Origin: Pomphorhynchus laevis
Lineage: Eukaryota > Acanthocephala > Palaeacanthocephala > Echinorhynchida > Pomphorhynchidae
Reading direction: 5' to 3'
Length of the DNA: 64,000 bases
Assembly (NCBI GenBank): GCA_012934845.2
Contig: WNNJ02002937.1
Location: forward strand, 62,001 to 126,000
Shown here piece by piece: positions 1 through 10,134 of the stretch. Position 1 is the stretch's first letter. Each line of letters opens with the position of its first letter. The translations under genes and the position numbers were made by a program. Below the pieces are notes generated by a model. It was not told the DNA's origin. It made no database searches and was given only the letters and a program-made list of their open reading frames with translations.

Positions 1-720
1 GCTAATCTCTTAAGTTTTTTCTTTGTTGCAGGGGCGCCATGAAACACAAGCACCTGCGATTTGGCGGAGTTTAATATAAGAGTGGACTAGGGTAACTGGT
101 CTTTTAATCTTAAACAAAAACGGCTGATGTCCGAGACTACGTCTTTGCACCTGCGTCCAGAGAACAGGGATGTGGTATCATGAACGTATACCACTAGACA
201 TTGTTCGCGTTTATATATTTTGAAAAGTTGAATGGAAGCAGCAAGAAACAAGATAGGAGAAAGAGGGGAGCCTTGGAGTACACCCGTAATAGGGTAGAAC
301 TGACGCGAATCAGTGTCGATTTACGAGAAAGCGCTAGCTTTCTCGTAAATTGACACGAGGGAATTCTGAATCGAAATGCGCGCAGGTATTTTGGACAAGA
401 TACCGGATTTTTCTTAGGGATAAAAACTCTACTACTAATGTTGGTGCCAGCCACATCGGATGGGACGGCTAAAAGCATAGTGACGGCCACTTCTCTTCTT
501 TGATCACCTTTCAAAAGCTGGCAGACACGAGAAGAGAGTGGAGCGACGAAATTGGAGGTGCCCGGGAGAGGCCCCAAAAGTTAAGGATATCTGTGACAGA
601 TAGATCTCTACTCCTAAAGTCTCCCTAAGGCGGGATTGGTTTAAGTGATTTAGTGGCCCCATAATTATGTAGGGAAAGTGACTCCTCCAAAACTTTATCA
701 AGACCTATTTTTCCAATCCC
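1..720 (-). pseudogene. Jockey-type LINE reverse transcriptase fragment
   Basis: Reading the minus strand from about 320 down to 1 gives a frame resembling TGVLQGSPLSPILFLAAS, then LVVYVHDTT and GRRCKDVVSDISRF. These correspond to the GVPQGS and YADDT reverse transcriptase motifs of Jockey-superfamily LINEs. A better preserved relative lies on the plus strand at 24590-24990 and shares the GVPQGS block, LVVYADDTT and the RRCKDVVS-like string. Here the catalytic aspartate pair is damaged (VHD for ADD), and upstream of 313 the reading frame is broken by a foldback sequence. The part at 360-720 is less certain. The fragment runs off the window start. A dead, truncated copy. Confidence 0.6.
313..356. 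repeat. 20-bp hairpin inside the Jockey fragment
   Basis: Arms 313-332 and 337-356 are inverted copies with one mismatch around a 4-base loop (GCTA). The related fragment near 24.7 kb lacks it, so it was inserted or grew here after the copies separated. It disrupts the RT frame. No function is assigned. Confidence 0.8.
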
Positions 721-1204
721 ACTCAATGCTCTATCGCTCCAACAGACAAACTTCTCCTTCGTGAATATCTTTTAAAAGGAAGACTGGGCTGGATTAAGAA
801 AAGCAATGCTTGCTCTATCCTTACCCAGTTGAAACCTATATCTAGTGTTCCAATATTATTTTGAGAGAACTAGTCTGGCAGAAGCAGAGAGATTGAGAAG
901 ACGGAGCATATGCGAAAGGGTTTTGGGTTTTGTTGGAGTGCGACTGTAAATTCGACCTTTATAGGTAGTCGAAAGTATCGCGGTAGCTTGCGAAGAAAGG
1001 TAGGAATTAAATTTGGTTAGACTCTCATTACCAGTTCGGGGGAAGCGTTGGAAATCTGCCTGGAAGAAAGCCACTGATCGAAGTGGATTTCGATCAGATT
1101 GGCTTTCGATCAAGCGTTGTAGATTGTGTCATTAAAGGTGAAGTTAGTGTATGTAGCTACTTCGAAAAATAATCTTAGACTTTGTAGGTGTCGTTGTTTT
1201 GACC
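721..1204. other. Unassigned stretch between two LINE fragments
   Basis: There is an open frame on the minus strand at 856-1113 (about 85 codons), but I see no recognisable motif. It may be diverged 5' sequence of the neighbouring LINE fragments. Nothing else is seen. Confidence 0.4.
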
Positions 1205-1700
1205 AAAAAAAAAGATTTATTTAAACGTGGCAAATGTGTGCCAGTGCACGCTTACATGATCACAACAAAACAAAAATGTAAATCATGTGTCGAAAAGGTG
1301 TGAACGGAGGAGGTGTTTGAATGTGATAAAGGAGGGGGCGCGGCGGACGTCGAGAGGGAGTTGATTCCAGGCGATTGAGGCGGCGACGAGGAAGGATCGG
1401 AGACCGTATTTGTTGGAGTAATTAGGAACGTGGAGTAAGAGGGTATGACGGGAACGCAGCGATAGCGAGGTGGGGCGAGTGTCGTCTAAGAAAGGAAGGT
1501 TGATGAACGATGGGGATCCGACAGCGATGAGACGAAAAGTTACGAGAAGGCGGAGTTTGATGCGGATGTGGATGGTGGGCCAGGAGAGTTGGGCAAGATA
1601 TGTGGATATGTGGTCGAAGCGACGGAGACGAAAGATCACTCGTACGGCGGTGTTGATTATTCGTTGTAGGAGTAGGATGATGGATTTTGGAGAATTGGCG

Positions 1701-1947
1701 AAAAGGCTAAGGCAGTAATCGATTTTAGGCTCTCTCCATTATCACATTCAAACACCTCCTCCGTTCACAATTTCTCGACACATGATTTACATTTTTGTTT
1801 TGTTGTGGTTATTAAAGCGTGCGCTGGCACGCATTTGCCACGTTAAAAAAAACAAAAAAAATAAAAAAGAAACAATTAATTATTAATTGTTTAAGTAATT
1901 ATTAATTGTCAAAAGTCAAAAAGGCTAAGGCAGTAATCGATTATAGG
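1701..1947. repeat. 29-bp target-site duplication flanking a nested LINE tail
   Basis: Positions 1701-1729 and 1919-1947 are the same 29 bases of the host CR1-A copy with one mismatch (t versus a). They bracket the insertion at 1730-1918. A long target-site duplication fits target-primed reverse transcription. Confidence 0.85.
1730..1918 (+). mobile_element. 5'-truncated CR1-A 3' tail nested in CR1-A
   Basis: About 120 bases match the CR1-A 3' end in the opposite orientation to the host element. The stretch includes the stem-loop GCGTGC-GCTG-GCACGC at 1817-1832 and the GCATTTGCCACGTTAAAA terminus. An A-rich tail and AT-rich filler follow to 1918. It is flanked by a 29-bp target-site duplication, so it is a separate, very strongly 5'-truncated insertion. 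Confidence 0.85.
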
Positions 1948-4423
1948 GAAGAGAAGCGATGAAAGAGACTTACAAGAACGGAAGTCGATAAGAAGGCGGA
2001 TACGGAGGATGTCACGGGGAATAAAGTTAGACGAGCGGACCTTGTCACGAACGAAGGGTTTAAGGGAAAGGTGATCATCGAAATGGAAGCCTAAGAAAGT
2101 GAGATTGTGTATTACGGGGATGATCGATGAGGCAAAAGATACAGTGGAGGATATATGCTTGGTTTACGGGGGATGATCCACATTATTTTGGACTTGTCAG
2201 GGTTCGGAACGAGATGGCAATTGGAGAGACGTGTGTAGATAGAAGAAATATAGTTGGAGGCAGAATTGCCGAAATAGTGTATGCTTATGCGGGTGCATGA
2301 GCATAGATGAGGATGTCATCGGCGTATTGCATGACGTTAAAGGAAAGAGGTTCGATAAAAGGAGAGAGATCGCCAAGTAGAAGAGAGAAAAGCAGGGGAC
2401 GTAGGACTGAACCTTGTGGGACTCGGCAAAAGATAGGGATAGGAGAAGAGGATGATGAATTAGAACAGACGCGAAAGGAACGGTCGGATAGATATGAGGC
2501 AAACTATGCTACGGGGAAGAAGAAAAGCCGTAATCATAACGGAGGCGAGAAAGAAGGACGGAGTGGTCGACAATGTTGAAGGTGGAGGAGAGGTCGAGGG
2601 AGATGAGAACACTATATAGAGCCTTGTCTCGAGAAATGAGTAAGTCGTTGTAAAATTTCATGCACGCGATTTCTGTGGTGTGATTAGAGCGAAAAGCGGA
2701 TTTGAAAGGATGGTACAGATTGGATGACGAGAGATAAGCGTCGATCTGTATTAAGATGAGGCGTTCTAAGAGCTTAGAAAGCGTAGGTAGTAGTGAAATG
2801 GGGCGATATCTAGAAGAAAGGGAGGGGTCAAGCGATTGTTTCTTAAGGAGGGGACGAACGATTGCGGATTTCCAGTGTGAAGGGAAGATACGACATGGAC
2901 AAGTTAAACAAGGTTGTGAAAAAAGCGGATATCGATGAGCATATGGATCTAAGTATGTGTGTAGGCAGGGGATCTGCAGGTGAGGTTTCGTTGGGCAAGG
3001 ACTTGAAGACAGATGATACTTGGTAGGTGAGACAGGGAGAAGATGAAGGAGTTCTGGTAGGATGAGGCTAGGCGGGGCAGAGTCGGATAGGATGGAGACC
3101 GGTGTGTGAGAGAGCAACGTGGATACTTTGGTCTGTAGAAGTGACGAATAATCATGGGGATTGATGTTGCACGGCGAAGAGGAGCGAGCAAGGATTGAGT
3201 TAAAAGTATGCTAGAGATTCTTAGACTTGAATGAAGTGACGATTTTATGCTGTCAGAAGGAGTTGCATTTGGTACGTAGTAGGTTGAGATGAGACCGGCG
3301 ATGAGCAAGATAGGTATCACGGAAAGACGGAATGATCGAGCGGAAATCACGTCTGAGAGAGCGGTGATAGACTCGATAAGCATGACTGAGTTGACGCTTT
3401 GAGAGTAGGCATTTGATGTAAAACCATGGAGCACGGTGTAAGCGACGGTGTTGGTGAGGCTTGAAAGGCAAGAGAAGATCGAGAATGGATGTGAGTTCAG
3501 AGTCGAAAAGAAAGGCAAGATCGCGAGGAGAGGAATTTGTTATTGTGGAATAGGATAAAGACGATTTGAGTAAGGCAGAGCGGAGAAGGGAAAGGCAAGA
3601 TTTCTCCAAGGGCGACGTAGGATTGTAGTTGTGTGAGGAGTGGTGTGGTTGTGAGTGAGATCAAGGGTGATGAGAAAGTGATCGGATAGATCATGATCGA
3701 AGATGGACAGTGAGGTGTAGGCAGCGAGGAACAGTGGAACAGAAGGTCGGCGAGTTCGGTAAAAAATAAGAAGGTATGCTCTTATGAACCAGGACGCTAT
3801 ACAATAGCGAAATCCAGAATGATCGGTTAGAAGAATTCGAGTGAGCAGTTCAAAAGGGCAAGGACTGAAAGGGGAAGTGATTTTGCCAAGAGACGCGGGG
3901 TGACGGCGAATGCGACAATGCCGCCATGATTAGAGAATTTATAAGGGGATGATCTGGGGGTGCGAGCGGATACGTCTACTGAGCTACTGGCAGAGAGCAA
4001 ACGTAGAATGAAGAGGTAGCCATTATCGGAGTGCCAGAATTCGGTGAGGCAGAAGAGATCGATGGATCGCTTTGTGAATAGGTTGAGGATGATATCGGAT
4101 TTTTTGAGAATAGATCTAATGTTGAGGAGGTTGAGGCGGAAACTGTGTGTGGTGGTGATAGTGTCTAGTGGAGAAGACACAGGGGAGATGGAGCGCCATC
4201 GAAGTTTTGGCGGGTGTGGACAACTTGAAAATTTTCGTCGATGTTTAGGATTAAGAGAGATGTTTCGCCGTTTTCCTCGCGACGGCGTTTTTCAATGCGA
4301 GCAGATGATAGTTGAGCGATTTTGGATGGGGTGCGATCGAGGAAAATACGAGTGGCTGAGGAATTAAACTCAGTGTACGTCGTTTGTCGATACCAGCGCC
4401 AGTAGGATGTCCCCTTCTTGATC

Positions 4424-5460
4424 TTACAACCCGGATGCACATTGATACATATTTTCCATAACGATGATTATTTTGGAACTCAATTTTCTTATCAGATCAC
4501 TATAAGTGTGTAATCCCCTGTCCGCACTTAGTGACGCAATTCTTTTATCGTCAAGTTCGCCGCCGTCTAAAAGCGCCGTTTCCTGTGATAACAAAGGGTA
4601 TGAATGATTCTCTTTCATACGGGCACACTCTCTCCGGGGCTAGGTGATTAAATGAGCAAACGTCTAACATGGACCGCTCCGTCATGCTTTCTAACAATCC
4701 ACGGCATTCCATGTCTAGCCTGGCATCTCGAACTATTATTATTGATGATCTCTCAAAAATCATATTTTCATCAAGTGGCTTAAGTACTTGCTCGATTGTC
4801 ACATCAGAGCACACATTGGACAATTATTTTGCAACAAGGTGAGAATAATGGCTGGTATATAATGTTGTTTAATGTAAAGTGACAGTTCGTCGTAGGCATC
4901 ATTAGAGGTTAGACATGAACGTTTGAGGAAAGCCCATTTAAATTGTAATAATTGCGTAAACGCGGCATATGCTATCTGGGGTTCCTCCTTAACAATCTTG
5001 ATTAGTCTGCTTTCCAGCATCTTCCATTCTTTGATTTTCGACTTTACGAATTTGTCAGTTTAGACTATATCACCAATGGCAGACCCAAGTACACGCATTC
5101 CTGATGTCATTATGCTGATCTCAGCGTTTTAGAAAAGATTCCTGGCCTCGTATTGGTTACTGCTTTGAGTAAGGAGTTGGCACTTTTCTTTGTTTATGAA
5201 AAACCCATATTGAGGCCAGATTTGACATATTGCCTCCCACACCGCAAGCAAATCATCAGGCGTTCCAACACAAATTCCGTCATCGGCATACCATCTGTAT
5301 ATTACTCCTGGACAGATGTGTGTGAGGCGCTTTATAATAGGTGGAGTGGCTGCTGCGAATGACAATATTGCCAAGAAATCCGACATTTTATTTCAGCACT
5401 CAAGGCACTTGGTTTGAAAATTGTCGTATTAAATTGCGCAAAGCTGTTTTGGTATATTGA
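4424..5460 (-). pseudogene. RLE-X retrotransposon fragment: RT catalytic region, thumb, endonuclease
   Basis: On the minus strand from 5460 down, FLAILSFAAATPPI is followed by YRWYADDGICVGT, which is the RT catalytic YADD. Next comes a thumb region with MRVLGSAIG, FVKSKIKEW and PQIAYAAFTQLLQFKWAFL (4799-5100). Then comes DARLDMECRGLL...SMLDVCSFNHLAP...ERESFIPFVITGNGAF (4551-4823). This order and wording match a widespread invertebrate RT family that I recognise by pattern (AYAAFTHGL-KW and ARLD-DVRVFNPLAPS motifs) but cannot name securely. The C-terminal part resembles a PD-(D/E)xK nuclease core, although its helix with the E-x-K is deleted in this copy. Several frameshifts and stops make it a pseudogene. 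Confidence 0.75.
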
Positions 5461-5639
5461 TTTTCATAATTTTAATTTTTTTAACAATGAGAATTGTTTT
5501 TATTACATTTACATGATACCCTCGTGGGCCCGTCGAGAAAATAAAAATAAAATAAAAAATGTATAAAATTGATTTCATCGTTGTGACATTTTAAAGTCTC
5601 ATAGCCCTTCCCAATTGGGCTCGTGGATTATCCATATGT

Positions 5640-5970
5640 TGAAACTTGAGAGACTCAGTGACTTTTTCTTCTCAAAAGTCATTGAAATCGCTTTAACGAA
5701 TATGTTCTTTATTGTGCTGGTAACAATCTTGACAATTGTTGTATGATTGCGTTCACCGAATAGCCAATCCCGTCGGTTGTAGAGACAATAAGCGGATGGA
5801 AGAAACCGTATTCTATCAGTTGGATTCTCTCACTGTACTTCGATATTTTTCTATTTTCGTGATATCTGTATGGATCAAGGACATTCGTTGCAGAGTACGA
5901 CGGAGCCAAACAATTGAAAACACATACGTCCACAATCAATGAATCAACATGGTCACTCCGCGCATCCAAG
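5640..5970 (-). pseudogene. RLE-X endonuclease-domain fragment
   Basis: The minus-strand frame 5709-5969 reads IVDVCVFNCLAPSYS, HENRKISKYSERIQLIEY and FFHPLIVSTTDGIGYS. This aligns with the endonuclease domain of the copies at 27.6 and 42.4 kb (FFDVCIFNSNTSSYQ, HETRKHNKYEERINEVDH, IAATGGIGPSA). It keeps the D-x-V strand and the E-x-R/K helix expected of a PD-(D/E)xK fold. It is only a fragment, with no RT attached, and is truncated at both ends. Confidence 0.7.
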
Positions 5971-6116
5971 TCATAATTATAATAATAAAGAATTTCTTAA
6001 ATATACCAAAAAGAGACAACAAAAAAGTTACAAAGGGTCAGATAAGAGGCAACCAACAAATAATCTTCGGTCTTCAGTAAATCACCAAATCACTTCATTC
6101 AACAGTCGTCCTACTT

Positions 6117-6236
6117 TGGCCTCAGCTCCAGGGGGATCTGAGCCCCAAACTGATCCAACACGCCGCCTTCCGACTGAACCACCCGGGGTCTTTCACCCCC
6201 CGAAGAATCCAATCGGCGCATACTATGCTGGGTAAA
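6117..6236 (+). repeat. Interspersed 120-bp repeat, copy 1
   Basis: This stretch matches 40601-40722 in inverted orientation with scattered substitutions. Both contain ggatctgagcccc and gggtctttcaccccccg. In frame it reads GSEPQTDPTRRLPTEPPGVF, so it may be the 5' coding end of an unidentified retroelement rather than a SINE. The flanks are unrelated. Confidence 0.65.
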
Positions 6237-6239
6237 CGA

Positions 6240-7620
6240 GAGACGAGGAGCTTAAGAAACCTTAGTCTTTGTTCTAGGGGACGTCCTCTCGAAAAAAAGA
6301 CTAAGATTTTCATAATTCTATTGTCATATTTAGCTTGCATATTGTTTCGCAAATAGCGAATTTCGCAAATACAAATGGTGGATGGACCTTTATTTGGGCG
6401 AATATGCTTTGAGGCGAAATTCGCTCGAGAATGGATTAATGACATTAAAGACTTATTTTAAGTTCAAACATTTCATCAAAATGATTTTTTTCTATTACTA
6501 TGGTGTATACCTAAATTGAACATATATTCTCAAATAAAACATTACATTTCTCTTCACTTGAGTGTTTATTAGATCTAAAAATTTGATAGGTATATTTAAC
6601 TCCGCTGATTCAAATAATATAAAAAATAATGGTGTCCAAATTTAACAATTTGAGAAAAAAATTTTTTACCTCAAAAAATAATTTTTATCATCTTTTTTTG
6701 TAAACTTTTACTTTATATACTTTATATATGTCATGAACAATTGTCTATTGATGAGGTGTTTAATGTTTCAGGTCGTAATATGCACAAAACATTTTAATTT
6801 TTAATTTTTTTTAATAAAAATAAAAAAATCTCGTAATATGATTATCCGTGATCAAAAGCCGAATAAGTACTAACGTATCTTACTAATACTTTCTGTTATG
6901 AAAAATATGAGTACCGAAAAAAAGGTGGTATTTAACTAAACATTACCCAGCATTTTAGCTTACTCAGACAATGTTACAAAGATAAAGAGGAAGTTGTATT
7001 TTGAACTCGCGCGTGTATCATCTGCTTACATGCGTACTCCACGGTCGTTCGTAGAAGACGACTTTTCAACCAAAGAATAATAATTAGCTTTTCTTGTATT
7101 ATTTACAATTCTATTAAACATTACGGCTCCTGCGAGGGTAAAGTTTTTTGCAAATTTTTCAATAAATCAATTTAATTAAAATATTATATAAGATCAAAGG
7201 TGTTAATTTGATATTACAGGGTCACCGGTCGACTTAATGAAGCAGGCGGCGTTGATTCGCTGCAATGCCACGGTTGGTCGCTGCATGAGTCATTTAAAAG
7301 AGCGCAGATCGCTGGTTGTACGCCTTAGTTTATTACCCAGCTGCTGCAGGAACGCTGTTGCTCCTGGCGCTCAGTGATTCCATATTCACCGGCGTAAACA
7401 AGTATCGCTGTTCGTCGAGATTTCGGTATTTATTCCTCTTAAGTTGTTCCGAATTAGCCGCAACTGGGCCTGCAGAGGACACAGATTGGCGACATGGCTG
7501 TCAGCCAACGTGTTGGGACAAGGTCTTCTCACAAAAATCTTTGCTCGCGGAAAATCACATACAGCCCACTATCATCCAATAATGGGAATACTTTTTATTC
7601 TTCAGCATTTGTCTTGCTTT
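6240..7620. other. AT-rich spacer and unassigned GC-richer block
   Basis: 6240-7200 is AT-rich with short inverted repeats and no supportable gene. 7210-7620 is GC-richer, with short open frames on the plus strand but no recognisable motif. It lies directly downstream of the RTE 3' end and may be debris of another element. Confidence 0.4.
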
Positions 7621-9620
7621 GAGGCGGGGTCGGCTATGTGAGATTTAGCCCTCTATTTCGCCCTATATCTAGCCTGGTTTGAATGAAGTCCAGATGACAT
7701 AAGATCTGTATGAATGCTATCTAGCCATCGTCGCTTAGACGACCTCTCGGACGTTTGCCACTGATCTCGTACTTTAAGGCGGTCTTTGCAACGGAGTAAT
7801 TTTCACTTCGCAACACGTGACCGTACCACCGGATTCTGGCCTCTTGCATTTTGCTAATGATTGGAGCGACTTTGTATCTTTGGAGGATATCCATATTTCT
7901 TACGTGGTCAAATCGCGTTATTCTGCTTATCCATCGCAGCATTTTAGTCCCCATGACCGCTAGGCATAGTTTCGCTGCCTTGGTAATAGGCCAACACTCT
8001 GTGCCGTACATGGCCACAGGGCAGATGATTGAGGAATAGATCTTTGATTTTAGATGGTCTTTAATTAACGGTCATATAAAACGCCTGTAGCCGTTCGCCA
8101 TTTTGTCCACGCTGAGTTTATTCGTGCCGTGATTTCATTACTCAGGTCGCCACTTGCCGAAAGTATGGTTCCGAGCTACTTGAACATGTCCGTACGTCTC
8201 AAATCAATGCCGTTTATGTTGATGGTACCAATTTCCTGTGGGTATGTTGTCAGGTATTCGGTCTTGTCTAGATTAAGTCGTAGTCCGAATTGTGTGAGTC
8301 GATTATTCCGGACTTTGGTTAATTCCTCCAGGTCCTTTTTGTTGTCCGTCGCCAGCCAGACATCGTCTGCGCATAAAATCGTGTGAGGAATCGGCTTTTG
8401 GATATCACTCGCTATAGCGTCCATAACTGTTGAATAAGGCCGGTGAGAGAGCGCTTCCCTGATGGACGTCCACTGGTATTCGAAATGGCTGTAAAATTCC
8501 AGCTGCACTTAAAACCCGGCTTTTGGAGTTCTGATAGAGTAGCATCACCCATTGGATTATATGCTCTGGGAGTTGATGCTGTCGCAGTGCATACAATTAA
8601 AATTCATGTGGGACACGGTCGAAAGCTTTCTCCAAGTCCAAAAATGCAACGTGGAGTGACTGATTTTTCTCCAGGTGCTTTTCGATTGTCAATCGTATTG
8701 CGTGCATAACGTCAGTAGTGCCATAATATTTGACGAATCTTGTTTTGTTTACGGTGATATCAACAATGTCACGGATACGCTTGTCTAAAATACGCTCGAA
8801 CATTTTCATAGTTTGCGAGATCAATCGAATTGGGCGGTAACTGGAGCAGTCAGCTGGATTCCCTTTCTTTTTCCATATCGGTATGGTGATACTCCTCTGC
8901 CAACCGCTCGGTATCTTATGCTCATCAGTGATCATGTTGAAGAGCTGGTTAGCCAGGGGACCGGGTCCCAGCTTTTTGTCTTTCAGATCTCAGTCGCAAT
9001 GTCGTCTGTCCTTTGGCTTTACTTATCATCACACAGTTTAATGCTTTCTTCACCTCGTCCTTACTAATTTGAGGTAATGAACCGGACGTTACTGCAACTT
9101 CTGGGATCGGGGGATGCGGAATCTCTTCATTTGAGATTTCCTCAATATGATCACGCCATCTCTCTCGAACTTTCTGTCGATCGATTAATAATTTAGCGTC
9201 CCTTCCATTGACGCAGTAAAACCTTTGGATATCCTGCGTGTTTTGATGTCTTCGCTTCACAAGCCGAAATAAATCTCGCTCACTATCGCGTGTATTGAGT
9301 CTCCTTTACATTATCATAGTGAATGGTTCTGGCAACTGCAACGGCCTTCTTACCGTTTCTCTTTGCTAAATGGTATGCATGCTAGTTTGTCTGTATCACG
9401 GATGATTTTACATCATCCGTCCAGAGCCATGTATCACGCTTAATATATCTTTATCCTGCTTTTGTACGATCAAGTATCTTATCCGCTATCGCATGCACTA
9501 TATGTCCAGTCTTGCTCCACGTTTCTTCAACTGTTGTTACTTCAGGAAGCCGTATCTTCGAGATCACTTCTTCTTCCATATCGCCGAAACGCCACCATTT
9601 TGTTCTAGACCGTGCAGTTA
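7620..9620 (-). mobile_element. RTE-clade LINE, 5'-truncated and frameshifted
   Basis: Reading down the minus strand gives the linker PLTARSRTKWWRFGDMEEEV (about 9620), then RQKVRERWRDHIEEISNEE and HPPIPEV. RT follows: WKKKGNPADCSSYRPIRLIS, MKMFERILDKRIRDIV, TTDVMHA, FLDLEKAFDRVPHE, VHQGSALSP, ILCADDVWLATDNKKDLEEL and FGLRLNLDKTEYLTT. The C-terminal block has GTECWPITKA, MLRWI, RIRWYGHVLR and RGRLSDDGWLDSIHTDL. These are hallmark RTE (RTE-1/BovB-like) strings. The catalytic box reads CADD. Frameshifts separate the blocks, and the endonuclease half is missing. The break at about 9620 is where a plus-strand RLE-X copy follows. Confidence 0.9.
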
Positions 9621-9701
9621 ATGGGAATCGTTACTTACTTACGGCAATAGAATCTTGATTGCATCATCAGATACATAACACACATTCTTTCAAATGCCTA
9701 A

Positions 9702-10127
9702 ATGGAAACCAAATTCGATTCCAATATGTTGCGTCATAATGATTCCGCAGCCAAATGCATTGGTTGCCGTTGCACGAAAATAAACCGTCCATGTATCAAC
9801 TGTCATGCCGCTCATTGTCAGAATAAAATAAATTCAATTACAGAACATCAACAAAGCATTCAAACCCTTAATCATACAACAAACAAAGGAAGTTTGCGTG
9901 ACGTAAATGTTCAACAAAATAACAACGATGATGTATTTTGTACCATACAGCCTATGACGTCTTCGAATTCACTTAAGCATCACTTATCAAAAGAGAGCCA
10001 TTTGTACAATAGCATTGAAGAATATAAAGAAGTTATAAAATGGCGTAGAATCTTTACCGATTATTCAAATGTAATGCTGATCACCTTCTTTTTACACGTA
10101 ATTCAGGCTGTAAAATCGTGCGGTTGA
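9702..10127 (+). pseudogene. RLE-X N-terminal Cys-rich segment
   Basis: This 141-codon open frame starts at ATG 9702. It has a compact cysteine cluster, CIGCRCTKINRPCINC, followed by HAAHCQNK. A polar, Asn/Gln-rich stretch and KWRRIFTDYSN follow. Because it runs straight into the RLE-X RT module at 10135-12050 in the same orientation, I read it as the N-terminal nucleic-acid-binding part of that element. A very similar cluster (CNSCVCVRNGKQCINC) heads the ORF1 of CR1-C at 60.7 kb. The frame breaks near 10127, so this is the start of a dead gene. Confidence 0.6.
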
Positions 10128-10134
10128 ACATTCA

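Larger units (their letters stand above)
1205..4375 (-). mobile_element. Degenerate CR1/L2-like element, family CR1-A (copy 1)
   Basis: This is the same family as the near-complete element at 16168-20440 and follows it along its length on the minus strand. The 3' end with its short stem-loop is at about 1205-1280. The RT C-terminus (WNQLPLDVRR) is at 1283-1639, the RT palm (RPISLLPTLSKLLERLI and LDLSSTFNIVDH) at 2509-3117, and the endonuclease start (LLNIRSILKKSDIILNLF, then LTEFWHSD) at 3827-4180. The C-terminal piece of ORF1 (SARIEKRRREENGETSL) is at 4165-4375. Frameshifts and stops break ORF2 into many pieces, and the endonuclease centre carries a deletion. The element is interrupted at 1730-1918 by a nested, oppositely oriented tail. 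It is inactive. RLE-X sequence begins directly beyond 4375. Confidence 0.85.

Noticed and set aside
1470-1718. Plus-strand open frame (82 codons) rich in Arg/Met
   Set aside because: It is the reverse strand of the CR1-A RT C-terminus; the same shadow occurs at 16433-16684.
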